In this document: positions 8,333 through 14,962 of the stretch, one piece after another
How positions within the stretch are numbered: the first letter of the stretch is position 1
Layout of the letters: the number at the start of each line of letters is the position of its first letter
Assembly (NCBI GenBank): GCA_944392185.1
Contig: CALXVW010000075.1
Coordinates: forward strand, 1-16,501
Reading direction: 5' to 3'
Source of the DNA: an uncultured Alphaproteobacteria bacterium
Lineage (GTDB): Bacteria; Pseudomonadota; Alphaproteobacteria; RF32; CAG-239
DNA: 16,501 nucleotides
Notes under the pieces: generated by a model
Database searches by the model: none
What the model saw: only the letters and a program-made list of their open reading frames with translations
What the model was told of the DNA's origin: nothing
Translations under genes and position numbers: made by a program

Positions 8333-8578
8333 TTATTTAGCTTCCTCAATTTCAGAAACAAAAGCCTCATCAGCAGCAGGCAGATTGTCTTGTTGTGATT
8401 GAACAGGCTCCACCACCGGACGCAAATCATACTCTGGCGGCAAAGACAAAGGCGGTCTGGTTGTAACCATAAATTCATTGGGAGCTTTATTACTCAAACC
8501 AAGTTTTTCTTTAGTCAAATTACTGCAAGCACTCAAAGCTGCAGTCATAGCTACAAGTCCGATAATCAATTTTCTCAT
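8333..8578 (-). CDS. Short DUF3035-type lipoprotein
   Basis: This 81-residue protein has a lipoprotein signal peptide with lipobox LSAC and lipid-accepting C18. The mature part contains the sequence typical of alphaproteobacterial DUF3035 proteins: LGLSNKAPNEFMV then TRPPLSLPPEYDLRP (about residues 27-54). The rest is an acidic, low-complexity tail. It appears shorter than the usual family members, which have a longer C-terminal part. Its ATG directly abuts the lspA stop (TAG then ATG), and lspA encodes the signal peptidase that would cleave this protein. The M16 catalytic gene follows 6 bases later. The function of DUF3035 is unknown; a role with the M16 pair is only suggested by position. 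Confidence 0.8.
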   Translation of the reverse strand: MRKLIIGLVAMTAALSACSNLTKEKLGLSNKAPNEFMVTTRPPLSLPPEYDLRPVVEPVQSQQDNLPAADEAFVSEIEEAK

Positions 8579-9055
8579 CTAATTTTTCCCTTCTTCTTTT
8601 TTCAGATAATGGCAAACGCTTTGCAAAACCAAAATTGCCGCGCCAATACAAATAAAACTATCAGCAAGATTAAAAGCTGGCCAATGGCTTTCTCCGATAT
8701 GAAAGTCCAAAAAATCAAACACGGCGCCCAAACGAACCCGATCAATCACATTACCGATAGCTCCGCCAATAATCATCCCCAAAGCAGCCTGAGCCAGACG
8801 ATTAGCCTCATTTTTTAGCCAATAGAGCAAAAAGCCCACAATCACAAGAGCCACACCGGAAAGCAAAAAAGCCCCCAAACTACCATAATTATTAAACATA
8901 GAAAAACTCACGCCGGTATTCCATGCCTTCACCAAATTAAACACCGGAGAGATAACAATAATGGTGCTTTGCCCCAAAACTTCATTTAACATGTAATATT
9001 TGCTGAGTTGGTCCAACAAAACCGCTGCAAAAGCAATACTTAATCCCAAAAACAC
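8579..9055 (-). CDS. lspA: Lipoprotein signal peptidase (signal peptidase II)
   Basis: LspA is an inner-membrane aspartyl protease that cuts prolipoprotein signal peptides before the lipidated cysteine. The 158-residue product has four hydrophobic segments and the family motifs DQLSKYY (15-21), NTGVSF (46-51), GGAIGNVIDRVRLGAVFDF (97-115) and FNLADS (128-133). The catalytic dyad by alignment is D114 and D132, with N102 and R106 also conserved. The start is GTG at 9055, supported by a GGGAG site 6-7 bases upstream and by the family N-terminus. It is the first gene of the seven-gene minus-strand block, with a TATAAT box at 9098-9093. Three lipobox proteins in this window (8333, 13474, 14955) are likely substrates. 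Confidence 0.97.
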   Translation of the reverse strand: MFLGLSIAFAAVLLDQLSKYYMLNEVLGQSTIIVISPVFNLVKAWNTGVSFSMFNNYGSLGAFLLSGVALVIVGFLLYWLKNEANRLAQAALGMIIGGAIGNVIDRVRLGAVFDFLDFHIGESHWPAFNLADSFICIGAAILVLQSVCHYLKKEEGKN

Positions 9056-9092
9056 GGATCACTCCCAAAAAATTATTTTAATATTGGGGTCA

Positions 9093-9098
9093 ATTATA
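9093..9098 (-). promoter_or_regulatory. -10 box upstream of lspA
   Basis: A perfect TATAAT lies on the minus strand at 9098-9093, about 38 bases before the lspA GTG. The -35 side is poor (TTTTGA, 16 bases upstream). This is the only good promoter element I see in the mgtE-lspA gap and would drive lspA through the ZIP gene. Confidence 0.5.
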
Positions 9099-9146
9099 AC
9101 CGATAATGCATAAATCAAAAGTCCTAACTTCGAGATATAAACAAAG

Positions 9147-10571
9147 TTACAACAAAAAGAGCTTTGCCAACCCCAAAAAAGTAAAGAAGCCGCCAGAATC
9201 GGTAATGGCGATTAAAAACACCCCTGAAGACACCGCCGGATCAACCTTCAAACGGTTCAGTGTCAACGGAATAAGAATACCGGCCAAACTGGCAATAGTC
9301 AGATTAATCAGCATAGCAATACCAATGATTAAGCTGATTATTTTATATTCCGGAAACCAAAAATGGGTAATAAGAGCAATTAAACAAGCAAACAAAATTC
9401 CGTTGTTCAGACCAACCAAAAACTCTTTAATAATCATTCTCAATGTATTGGCAGAATTAAGCTCCTTGGTAGCCAAAGCCCGCACCACCACCGCAAGCGT
9501 CTGATTTCCGGTGGTTCCGCCCATAGAAGCCACAATCGGCATCAATACGGCCAAAATTGAAACCTGAGCAATAACATCTTGAAAACCTTTAACAACAGAG
9601 GCCGCAATAATTGTAGCAAAAAGATTCGTAATCAACCACGCCACTCTGGAGCGAAAGATAGAGAAAACAGACTTGTAAACATCGCCTTCTTCAGTACCAG
9701 ACAAACGCATGATATCTTCAGAAACTTCTTCATGAATAACCTCAACCACATCATTAATGGTAATCACACCGATAAGATGCTCTTTCTTATCCACCACCAT
9801 GGCAGAACGCCAACCATATTCACGGAACATATGAGCCACTTCCTCTTGATCGGTCAAGACATCTATAGGCACAATCTCTCCATCCATAATATCAAAAAGC
9901 TTCTCACCGGGCTTGGCACGCAAAAGTTTATCCAAAGCGATTTGGCCTGTTGGGTGGAATTTCTCATCGGTTAAAAAGATCTCATAAAAGTCCTCTGGCA
10001 ATTCCTCATTTTTAAGCAAAAAAGCCTTTGCTTCCTTAACAGTCCACCAATCCGGCATACTAACAAACTCTCTTGACATTATACGCCCGGCCGAATCTTC
10101 CGGATAAGAGAGAGAAGATTGAACTTGATACTGGAGCTCCGGATCCAATTTTTTGATGATGCTTTCCTGCTCATCTTCATCCATATGCTCCAAAATCTCA
10201 ACAACTTCATCAGAATCAAGTTCATTTGCGATTTTAACAATTTGCTTTTCCTGGAGGCTTTCGAGTACCTGTTCCTGAACAACATCATTTAACTCAGGAA
10301 AAACATCAGGGTTGATTTTATCCCCCAAAATTTTAACAAGCTTTGTCCGCTCAGAATGGTTCAATGCTTCAATTAAGTTAGCCAAACCATACTCAGATAA
10401 GCCCTCGACCATTTTGCGCACATGTATCGTATCACCATCATGCAACGCCGAACTGACAGACTCAATAAACTTAGGCCCCAGCCCTAAAGTTTGATGCTTT
10501 TCGAGATTTTTCTTTTTTTTCTTGATGATTTTAGACTTGGGAAGTAAATCACGTTTAAAACGCTTGCTCAT
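9147..10571 (-). CDS. mgtE: Magnesium channel/transporter MgtE
   Basis: MgtE is a homodimeric inner-membrane Mg2+ channel gated by cytosolic Mg2+. The 474 residues hold, in order: a lysine-rich start (residues 4-22, with a KKKKK run), the helical N domain (about 35-150), a CBS pair (about 160-290, starting SAGRIMSREFVS and including the second-CBS strand GVITINDVVEV), a connecting helix, and five membrane segments from about 310. Conserved pore features are PIVASMGGTTGNQT (345-358) and AITDSGGFF (455-463), where D458 matches the essential pore aspartate. Length is near the family norm, with a slightly longer N-terminus. The ATG at 10571 follows a GGGAGG site. It lies 84 bases downstream of tRNA-Leu. 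I saw no Mg2+ riboswitch in that gap, which is too short for the known classes. Confidence 0.96.
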   Translation of the reverse strand: MSKRFKRDLLPKSKIIKKKKKNLEKHQTLGLGPKFIESVSSALHDGDTIHVRKMVEGLSEYGLANLIEALNHSERTKLVKILGDKINPDVFPELNDVVQEQVLESLQEKQIVKIANELDSDEVVEILEHMDEDEQESIIKKLDPELQYQVQSSLSYPEDSAGRIMSREFVSMPDWWTVKEAKAFLLKNEELPEDFYEIFLTDEKFHPTGQIALDKLLRAKPGEKLFDIMDGEIVPIDVLTDQEEVAHMFREYGWRSAMVVDKKEHLIGVITINDVVEVIHEEVSEDIMRLSGTEEGDVYKSVFSIFRSRVAWLITNLFATIIAASVVKGFQDVIAQVSILAVLMPIVASMGGTTGNQTLAVVVRALATKELNSANTLRMIIKEFLVGLNNGILFACLIALITHFWFPEYKIISLIIGIAMLINLTIASLAGILIPLTLNRLKVDPAVSSGVFLIAITDSGGFFTFLGLAKLFLL

Positions 10572-10606
10572 AATCTTTCCTCCCTTGTCTTTACACTGCC
10601 CAAACG

Positions 10607-10620
10607 GCCGATAAATCGGC
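10607..10620. terminator. Small palindromic hairpin between tRNA-Leu and mgtE
   Basis: GCCGAT (10607-10612) and ATCGGC (10615-10620) form a short hairpin downstream of tRNA-Leu on the minus strand. Its core matches the strong terminator at 15661-15679 (CGGCCGAT...ATCGGC), but it lacks a good T-tract after the stem; the T-rich run (10630-10638) comes before it. It may be a weak terminator letting some transcripts reach mgtE. Confidence 0.35.
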
Positions 10621-10655
10621 TATAAAAACAAAAAAAGCTTTATTCAGCAGAAAAA

Positions 10656-10742
10656 TGGTGCGGCCAAAAGGACTTGAACCTTCACGGGAGAACTCCCACA
10701 ACCACCTCAAGGTTGCGCGTCTACCAATTTCGCCATGGCCGC
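10656..10742 (-). tRNA. tRNA-Leu (anticodon GAG)
   Basis: The minus strand gives an 87-nt class II tRNA with encoded CCA (10656-10658) and discriminator A. The acceptor stem pairs GCGGCCA with TGGCCGC. The D-arm region is GGCGAAATTGGTAGACGC. The anticodon stem CAACC/GGTTG encloses a 7-base loop with GAG. The variable arm GTGGGAGTTCTCCCG and T-arm AAGGTTCAAGTCCTT follow. The long variable arm and GAG assign it to CUC/CUU leucine codons. mgtE follows 84 bases downstream and may be partly co-transcribed. Confidence 0.95.
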
Positions 10743-10766
10743 ATATCGCCAATAAAGCTGTGGTTA

Positions 10767-10795
10767 CAAATAAAACACAAATAAAAATAAATCAA
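10767..10795 (-). promoter_or_regulatory. Possible promoter of tRNA-Leu
   Basis: On the minus strand TTGATT (10795-10790) and TATTTG (10772-10767) are 17 bases apart, and the expected start lies about 18 bases before the tRNA 5' end. The surrounding DNA is very AT-rich, so a chance match is possible. Confidence 0.35.
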
Positions 10796-10806
10796 GTATT
10801 TTTTGA

Positions 10807-10838
10807 GTTTGGGGAAAAGATTTTAATTTTCCTCAAAC
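10807..10838. repeat. 12-bp hairpin downstream of the DUF502 gene
   Basis: GTTTGGGGAAAA (10807-10818) and TTTTCCTCAAAC (10827-10838) pair over 12 positions with one G-T wobble around an 8-base AT-rich loop. It lies 57 bases past the DUF502 stop (minus strand) and before the tRNA-Leu promoter. It has no clean T-tract on the minus strand, so it could be a transcript 3'-end stabiliser or a poor terminator for the recJ-DUF502 unit. The rest of 10743-10894 shows nothing else. Confidence 0.45.
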
Positions 10839-10894
10839 ATTGAAGATAATTCAAAACAAAACCAAACTGTTACGAAATCTGTATGAGCCGGCCG

Positions 10895-11596
10895 TTAGGT
10901 GCGATTTTTTTCTTTTGGTTCAACCAATCCCCCAGATATAACAAATTTCAAACCTTGCTCCACGCTCATATCAAGCTCAATACAATCTTCTTCAGGAACA
11001 AAGATAAGGAAACCGGACGTCGGGTTCGGCGTTGTGGGAATAAACACACTAAGCATTTTGGTTGGACATTTCTCTTTTAGTTCACCCTGCAAATCGGAAC
11101 TGACAAAACCCAAAATCCAGATTCCTTTGCGCGGATACTCCAACATAACAACCTTTCTAAAAGCTTGAGTTTTACTTGAAAAAAATGTTTCAAACACTTG
11201 TTTTAGCACGGAATAAACGCTGGAAACGAGCGGCACCTTATAAACAATCCACTCTCCCAATTTGAGGAAGAAACGCCCCAAAAATCCGGCCGCGAACATA
11301 CCAATAAGTGTTAGCACCACAATCGCCACAATCAGCCCCAACCCCGGAATTGTGTAAGGAATATTGTCAAACTTATATTGCGGCGGCAGCATTTGGTTGA
11401 CCAAGGCATCCATCCACAACACAAACTTTACAGCCAAATACAACGTAATGGCCACCGGAGCCGTAACCAAGATTCCTGTAAAAAGATAGGCCCTCAACTT
11501 TCCGCCAAGCTTCATAAACACGGCTTTTTCTCTCTCCAACCGAATTTTACGAATTTTCAAAGCTCTTTTTTTTACCTCAGCATGTTTGCCCATCAT
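10895..11596 (-). CDS. DUF502 family inner-membrane protein
   Basis: This 233-residue protein has two membrane helices (AYLFTGILVTAPVAITLYLA, and a long segment around GLIVAIVVLTLIGMFAAGFL). Family patterns follow: PLVSSVYSVLKQV, then VMLEYPRKGIWILGFVS and VFIPTTPNPTSGFLIFVP, and MSVEQGLKFVISGG near the end. The DUF502 family is widespread in bacteria without an established biochemical role. The N-terminus is strongly basic. I choose ATG at 11596 because AAGGAG stands 6-7 bases upstream; a second ATG follows at once (11593). An in-frame ATG at 11629 would lie inside recJ and has no ribosome site. The gap to recJ is 13 bases, so the two are one transcript. Pairing with recJ is a common alphaproteobacterial arrangement to my knowledge, but no shared function is known. 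Confidence 0.88.
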   Translation of the reverse strand: MMGKHAEVKKRALKIRKIRLEREKAVFMKLGGKLRAYLFTGILVTAPVAITLYLAVKFVLWMDALVNQMLPPQYKFDNIPYTIPGLGLIVAIVVLTLIGMFAAGFLGRFFLKLGEWIVYKVPLVSSVYSVLKQVFETFFSSKTQAFRKVVMLEYPRKGIWILGFVSSDLQGELKEKCPTKMLSVFIPTTPNPTSGFLIFVPEEDCIELDMSVEQGLKFVISGGLVEPKEKNRT

Positions 11597-11609
11597 ACAA
11601 GCTCCTTTT

Positions 11610-13382
11610 TTAAGCACATTTTTTGACATCTTCTATAATAAACTGGACATCGTCCCGGCCCTGCCAGCAATCTCTGCGCAAAACACCAACCACATCAAAC
11701 CTCTCGCCCTTAGCATTAAGCATAGCCTGGCCGATATCATTATCTCCGACCCGAAAAGCCATTCCCTTGAGACTAGCCCCCGTATCAGAAGACAATATAC
11801 AACGCACATGTCCAATTCCAACCAGACAAGGCTTAATAATATGCACATTTTTCAGCATTAGCTTTGGCTCCGGATTACCGGCGCCATAAGGTTCAAGTTC
11901 CTCTAACGCTTTAGCCAATTCCTTTGTAGCTCCGGCGGCATCCAACACGGCATCTATTTCCAAAACGGGAGTAATAGCCTCGTTGCCAATCCTAGAAACC
12001 ACATATTCTCCCACAAATTTTCTAAAATCATCGATTTTGCTTTCTTCCAAAGAGAACCCGGCCGCCATGGTATGCCCGCCGCCTTTAATCAAAAGACCTT
12101 TCTCTTTGGCTGCCATCACCAAAGCCCCCAAATCCACCTGCGGAATAGAACGTGCCGAACCCTTAACCTCGTCTGCCTCAATAGACATCACAAAAGCCGG
12201 AAGATTGTAGCGTTCTTTGAGCTTTCCGGCCACGATTCCGACCACCCCTTGGTGCCAATCGGCTCCGGCAACAAAAGCAATCGGATATTCTTGAGGGCTC
12301 CCCTCGAGTATCTCTATTGCCTGCAAAAGTACGTAATTTTCAATATCTTTGCGCTGAACATTATACTCGTTGAGCTTATCTGCCAAAAGCTGAGCCTCAT
12401 ATTCCTTAGAACAACAAAGAAGCCGATGGCTAATATCAGAGGCGCCGACTCTGCCGCCGGCATTAATCCTGGGGCCCAATACAAAACCGAGATGAAAAGC
12501 CGTTGGTGCGCTGCTCAATCCGGCTTTTTCAAGCAACACCTTTAATCCCGTATTTTGGCTGTTGGCCATGATTTTCAATCCCTGACGCACATAGGCACGG
12601 TTGAGACCTTTGAGCGGCACCACGTCACACACAGTCCCCAAAGCCACCAAATCCAACCATTGCATAAGGTTTGGTTCTGACATTTCAGATGTATAAAATT
12701 TGCGTTCACGCAATTCTCTGTTTATAGCCACCACCACCATAAAGACCACGCCCACAGCAGACATATATTTCAAATAAGGAAAATCATCCACCTCATCGAG
12801 GCGTTTAGGATTTACCACCGCATAAACTTGCGGCAATTTAACTTCCGCTTCGTGGTGATCAATAACAATCACATCCATTCCTTGAGAAGTTGCATACTCA
12901 AGCGGTTCAAAAGCGGTAGTCCCGCAGTCGGTTGTAATTAAAAGTTCAGCTCCTTTAGCCTTAAACTCATCCACAGCTCTAATACTCGGCCCATATCCCT
13001 CATCTCTTTCAGGAATATGAACATCCGGCACAATGCCGACAGCTTCCAGAAACAAACGCAATACAGCTGAAGACGTTGCTCCGTCAACATCATAATCTCC
13101 GATAATGGCAATTTTCTGTTTATTAACAATAGCTTCAGCGATTCTTTTAGCGGCCTTCTCCACATCTTTCAAGACTGAAGGATTCGGCATTAACCCTTGT
13201 ATTTTGGGCTCCAAGTAAACCGAAACCTCATCTGCTCCAATACCGCGCAAAGTCAAAATTCTGGCAATAATATAAGGAAGATTGCATTTCTGAACCATTA
13301 ATTCTGCCGCACGCTCATCAACGGAAGAAACTTTCCACAAATTTCCTCCCAGAGATTTATCTTCGACATTTTGGTTTGACAT
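11610..13382 (-). CDS. recJ: Single-stranded-DNA-specific exonuclease RecJ
   Basis: RecJ is a cytoplasmic 5'-to-3' single-strand exonuclease used in recombination, mismatch excision and base excision repair. The 590-residue product has the DHH phosphoesterase motifs: IIGDYDVDGATS (93-104), ITTDCGTT (149-156), VIDHHEAE (173-180) and the later ALGTVCDVVPL. GPRINAGGRVG comes next, then the DHHA1 region with GGGHTMAAGFSL, and a C-terminal OB-fold region. The metal-binding aspartates and histidines of motifs I-III are all present. Length is normal for the family. The ATG at 13382 follows an AGAGG site. A strong terminator hairpin for the upstream ompA-like gene ends only about 15 bases before this ATG, so recJ needs either readthrough or the promoter-like boxes at 13464-13436. 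The DUF502 gene follows 13 bases later. Confidence 0.97.
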   Translation of the reverse strand: MSNQNVEDKSLGGNLWKVSSVDERAAELMVQKCNLPYIIARILTLRGIGADEVSVYLEPKIQGLMPNPSVLKDVEKAAKRIAEAIVNKQKIAIIGDYDVDGATSSAVLRLFLEAVGIVPDVHIPERDEGYGPSIRAVDEFKAKGAELLITTDCGTTAFEPLEYATSQGMDVIVIDHHEAEVKLPQVYAVVNPKRLDEVDDFPYLKYMSAVGVVFMVVVAINRELRERKFYTSEMSEPNLMQWLDLVALGTVCDVVPLKGLNRAYVRQGLKIMANSQNTGLKVLLEKAGLSSAPTAFHLGFVLGPRINAGGRVGASDISHRLLCCSKEYEAQLLADKLNEYNVQRKDIENYVLLQAIEILEGSPQEYPIAFVAGADWHQGVVGIVAGKLKERYNLPAFVMSIEADEVKGSARSIPQVDLGALVMAAKEKGLLIKGGGHTMAAGFSLEESKIDDFRKFVGEYVVSRIGNEAITPVLEIDAVLDAAGATKELAKALEELEPYGAGNPEPKLMLKNVHIIKPCLVGIGHVRCILSSDTGASLKGMAFRVGDNDIGQAMLNAKGERFDVVGVLRRDCWQGRDDVQFIIEDVKKCA

Positions 13383-13396
13383 TTCTTTCCTCTAAC

Positions 13397-13448
13397 AAAA
13401 AGTGAGATCAACTCAAGGCTTACCACTAAAGCCAAGTTGTATCTCACT
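13397..13448 (-). terminator. Long-stem terminator after the OmpA-domain gene
   Basis: AGTGAGAT (13401-13408) pairs with ATCTCACT (13441-13448). Inside it CAACT pairs with AGTTG (one bulged base), then GGCTT with AAGCC around the loop. The minus strand ends the stem with TTTTT (13401-13397). This is a rho-independent terminator for the OmpA-domain gene that stops at 13474, set in the recJ leader. The long imperfect stem could also be the end of a small RNA. Confidence 0.75.
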
Positions 13449-13464
13449 TCACAAGATATCACAA
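13436..13464 (-). promoter_or_regulatory. Possible recJ promoter overlapping the terminator stem
   Basis: On the minus strand TTGTGA (13464-13459) and TACAAC (13441-13436) are 17 bases apart, each matching four of six consensus positions. Transcription would start near the loop of the terminator hairpin, so a recJ message from here would lack the first stem arm and could not form it. This is inferred from spacing and position only. Confidence 0.3.
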
Positions 13465-13473
13465 AACCGGGCG

Positions 13474-14205
13474 TTAGTAAGAGATATAAACTTCCGCACG
13501 GCGGTTCAAACGCTCTCCTTCAGGCATAACTTCTTGGTAAGCCGGAGCAGAATCAGACATAGCCTGAACAGATATTTTGCCAGCCGGCACACCGGCCCTC
13601 TTCAAAGCCGCAGCCACATTTTGAGCTCTTTCCAACGAGGCCTTAAAATTAGCCAACTTATGGCTGACAGGGTCTGTGTCACGAGTGCGACTTGAAGAAT
13701 GCCCATAGACGACAATATTTGCATTATTTTCTTTAACCATCTTAGCAATTTTACGCAAGTTTGGATTGTATTTTGGGCTCAAGTAAGCACTGCCGTTATC
13801 AAAATAAAAGGTATCCACACGATAACTAACACTAGACCCAGCTGGTTCAGCCGTCAATTCCTCGACCACTTCGGCAGCTTCCACCTCTTCCTCTAAATTT
13901 TCTTCTTTAACCGGGACAGTTTCCGCCGCTGTTACCGTTTCCTCCTCAACGATTTCATCAACGCTATCATCCTGTGGCTCTTCAGCAACGTCCACTTCAT
14001 CGACCTCTTCCTCACCTTCATAGGCGGCGTTTTGAGTATCTGCTTTCAAAGAAGATCCCTCCTCAGGCATCTGACGCACCACACGTCCGCCCTCAGAGAC
14101 GACCACATCTTCTTCATTATCATCAAAATCCGGAAAAACGGCGCTGGCACAAGCGGTTAACATAAGTAAAGACGCGCCCAAAACCAATTTTCTTAATTCT
14201 AACAT
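13474..14205 (-). CDS. OmpA-domain lipoprotein with acidic linker
   Basis: This 243-residue protein carries a lipoprotein signal with lipobox LTAC (lipidated C19), so it is probably outer-membrane anchored and periplasmic. Residues about 26-120 form a very acidic, low-complexity Glu/Val/Asp linker. Residues about 127-243 are an OmpA_C peptidoglycan-binding domain: FYFDNGSAYLSPKYNPNLRKI, VVYGHSS (166-172), SLERAQNVAAAL (190-201), GVPAGKISVQAMSDSAP and a closing NRRAEVYI (234-241). The arginine of SLERA (R193), which contacts diaminopimelate in OmpA-like proteins, is kept; the usual Asp of GHTD is serine (S171). It resembles Pal in layout, but it is not next to tolB and the domain is divergent, so I do not call it pal. 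It has its own promoter and a strong terminator, so it is probably monocistronic. Confidence 0.85.
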   Translation of the reverse strand: MLELRKLVLGASLLMLTACASAVFPDFDDNEEDVVVSEGGRVVRQMPEEGSSLKADTQNAAYEGEEEVDEVDVAEEPQDDSVDEIVEEETVTAAETVPVKEENLEEEVEAAEVVEELTAEPAGSSVSYRVDTFYFDNGSAYLSPKYNPNLRKIAKMVKENNANIVVYGHSSSRTRDTDPVSHKLANFKASLERAQNVAAALKRAGVPAGKISVQAMSDSAPAYQEVMPEGERLNRRAEVYISY

Positions 14206-14243
14206 TGACCTGTCCTTGATAAAAAACTTTGCAAACTGCTAAC

Positions 14244-14272
14244 AAAATATCTTATTACTTATGATAACACAA
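14244..14272 (-). promoter_or_regulatory. Promoter of the OmpA-domain gene
   Basis: On the minus strand TTGTGT (14272-14267) and TATTTT (14249-14244) are 17 bases apart, giving a leader of about 30 bases before the ATG at 14205, which follows AAGGACAGG. The divergent plus-strand unit has its boxes at 14331-14358, so the two promoters share a 190-base AT-rich spacer. Confidence 0.5.
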
Positions 14273-14330
14273 GAGCAAAAACAAATTTTTCAGCAAATTA
14301 ATTTATTCGTGACTATTTTTGAATATTTAT

Positions 14331-14358
14331 TTGTAATTCAAATTGGTTATATTATACT
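14331..14358 (+). promoter_or_regulatory. Promoter of the Panacea-like/DUF192 unit
   Basis: TTGTAA (14331-14336) and TATACT (14353-14358) are 16 bases apart, with an expected start near 14365 and a short leader to the ATG at 14396. A start in this place also argues against the longer reading frame beginning at 14261. Confidence 0.5.
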
Positions 14359-14395
14359 GCAAGTAAAGATAAAAAAACAAGCAAGGAGTCTGAGA

Positions 14396-14962
14396 ATGCC
14401 TCTGCCTGCCATCAGTTCATCACTAGAAGCCGCCAACTGGTTTTTCCGTCGCGCCGATAAAGACGATTGCTATTTGGAAAACGACAAATTGCACCAACTT
14501 TTATTTTTGGCACAGGTTCATTTTGCCTTAAATAACAATATGGAATACCTCATTCCATCCCTTTTCATCTGTGACGAACGAGGCTTTTCAGAACCGACAT
14601 TGGCCAAAATTTTGAGTTATGGCCTGCCTTTGATGGCCCCCCCCTCCTTTAGTGAGAAGATAAATTCTTTTTTGGAACTCATCTGGAAAAAGTACTCTTC
14701 GATGAACACCGCGGAATTATCCGAATTCATAAAAAATTCCGATTCTTACATTGATAATTATCAAACAGGAAAGAAAAACATCGTTGCTCTGGAAGAAATG
14801 GCACAAAACTTCAAATCCAGCCTTAATCCTCGTTCATTTTCAAAAGCGGGAACATCAAAAGGGCGCAAGATACTGATTTCACAAAACGGACCGGTTATGG
14901 TTTCGGCCTGGCAGCCGCGCAAACTGGGCCCCAAAAACAACAAGGAGATAAAACATGCTTAA
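14396..14962 (+). CDS. Panacea/SocA-like (DUF4065-like) domain protein
   Basis: This 188-residue, probably cytoplasmic protein has no signal or membrane segment. Residues about 8-75 resemble the start of the Panacea (DUF4065, SocA) domain: EAANWFFRRA, then the helix KLHQLLFLAQVHFAL (31-45), comparable to the family KLQKLLYFAQ, and LIPSLFICDERGFSEPTL. A second half (SEKINSFLELIWKKYSSMNTAELSEFI, 86-112) matches the family's closing helices. Panacea domains act as antitoxins or as proteolytic adaptors such as Caulobacter SocA; no toxin gene is adjacent, so an antitoxin role is unlikely here. The start at 14396 is set by AAGGAG 9 bases upstream; an in-frame ATG at 14261 lies upstream of the likely promoter. 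Its last codons overlap the start of the DUF192 gene by 8 bases, so the two are co-translated. Family match is moderate, function unknown. Confidence 0.65.
   Translation: MPLPAISSSLEAANWFFRRADKDDCYLENDKLHQLLFLAQVHFALNNNMEYLIPSLFICDERGFSEPTLAKILSYGLPLMAPPSFSEKINSFLELIWKKYSSMNTAELSEFIKNSDSYIDNYQTGKKNIVALEEMAQNFKSSLNPRSFSKAGTSKGRKILISQNGPVMVSAWQPRKLGPKNNKEIKHA

Noticed and set aside
10636..10758. Nine-base inverted repeat (AGCTTTATT / AATAAAGCT) flanking tRNA-Leu
   Set aside because: A 9-base AT-rich match across about 105 bases is weak and shows no target-site duplication, so I do not treat it as a mobile-element end.
11597..11629. Longer DUF502 start at 11629
   Set aside because: It lies inside the end of recJ without a ribosome site, while the ATG at 11596 follows a clear AAGGAG.
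12072..12545. 157-codon plus-strand frame opposite recJ
   Set aside because: Antisense shadow of recJ with no family pattern or ribosome site.
14261..14395. Longer start for the Panacea-like gene at 14261
   Set aside because: It lies upstream of the likely promoter boxes (14331-14358), overlaps the divergent ompA promoter, and the extra 45 residues are low-quality; the ATG at 14396 has a strong AAGGAG site.
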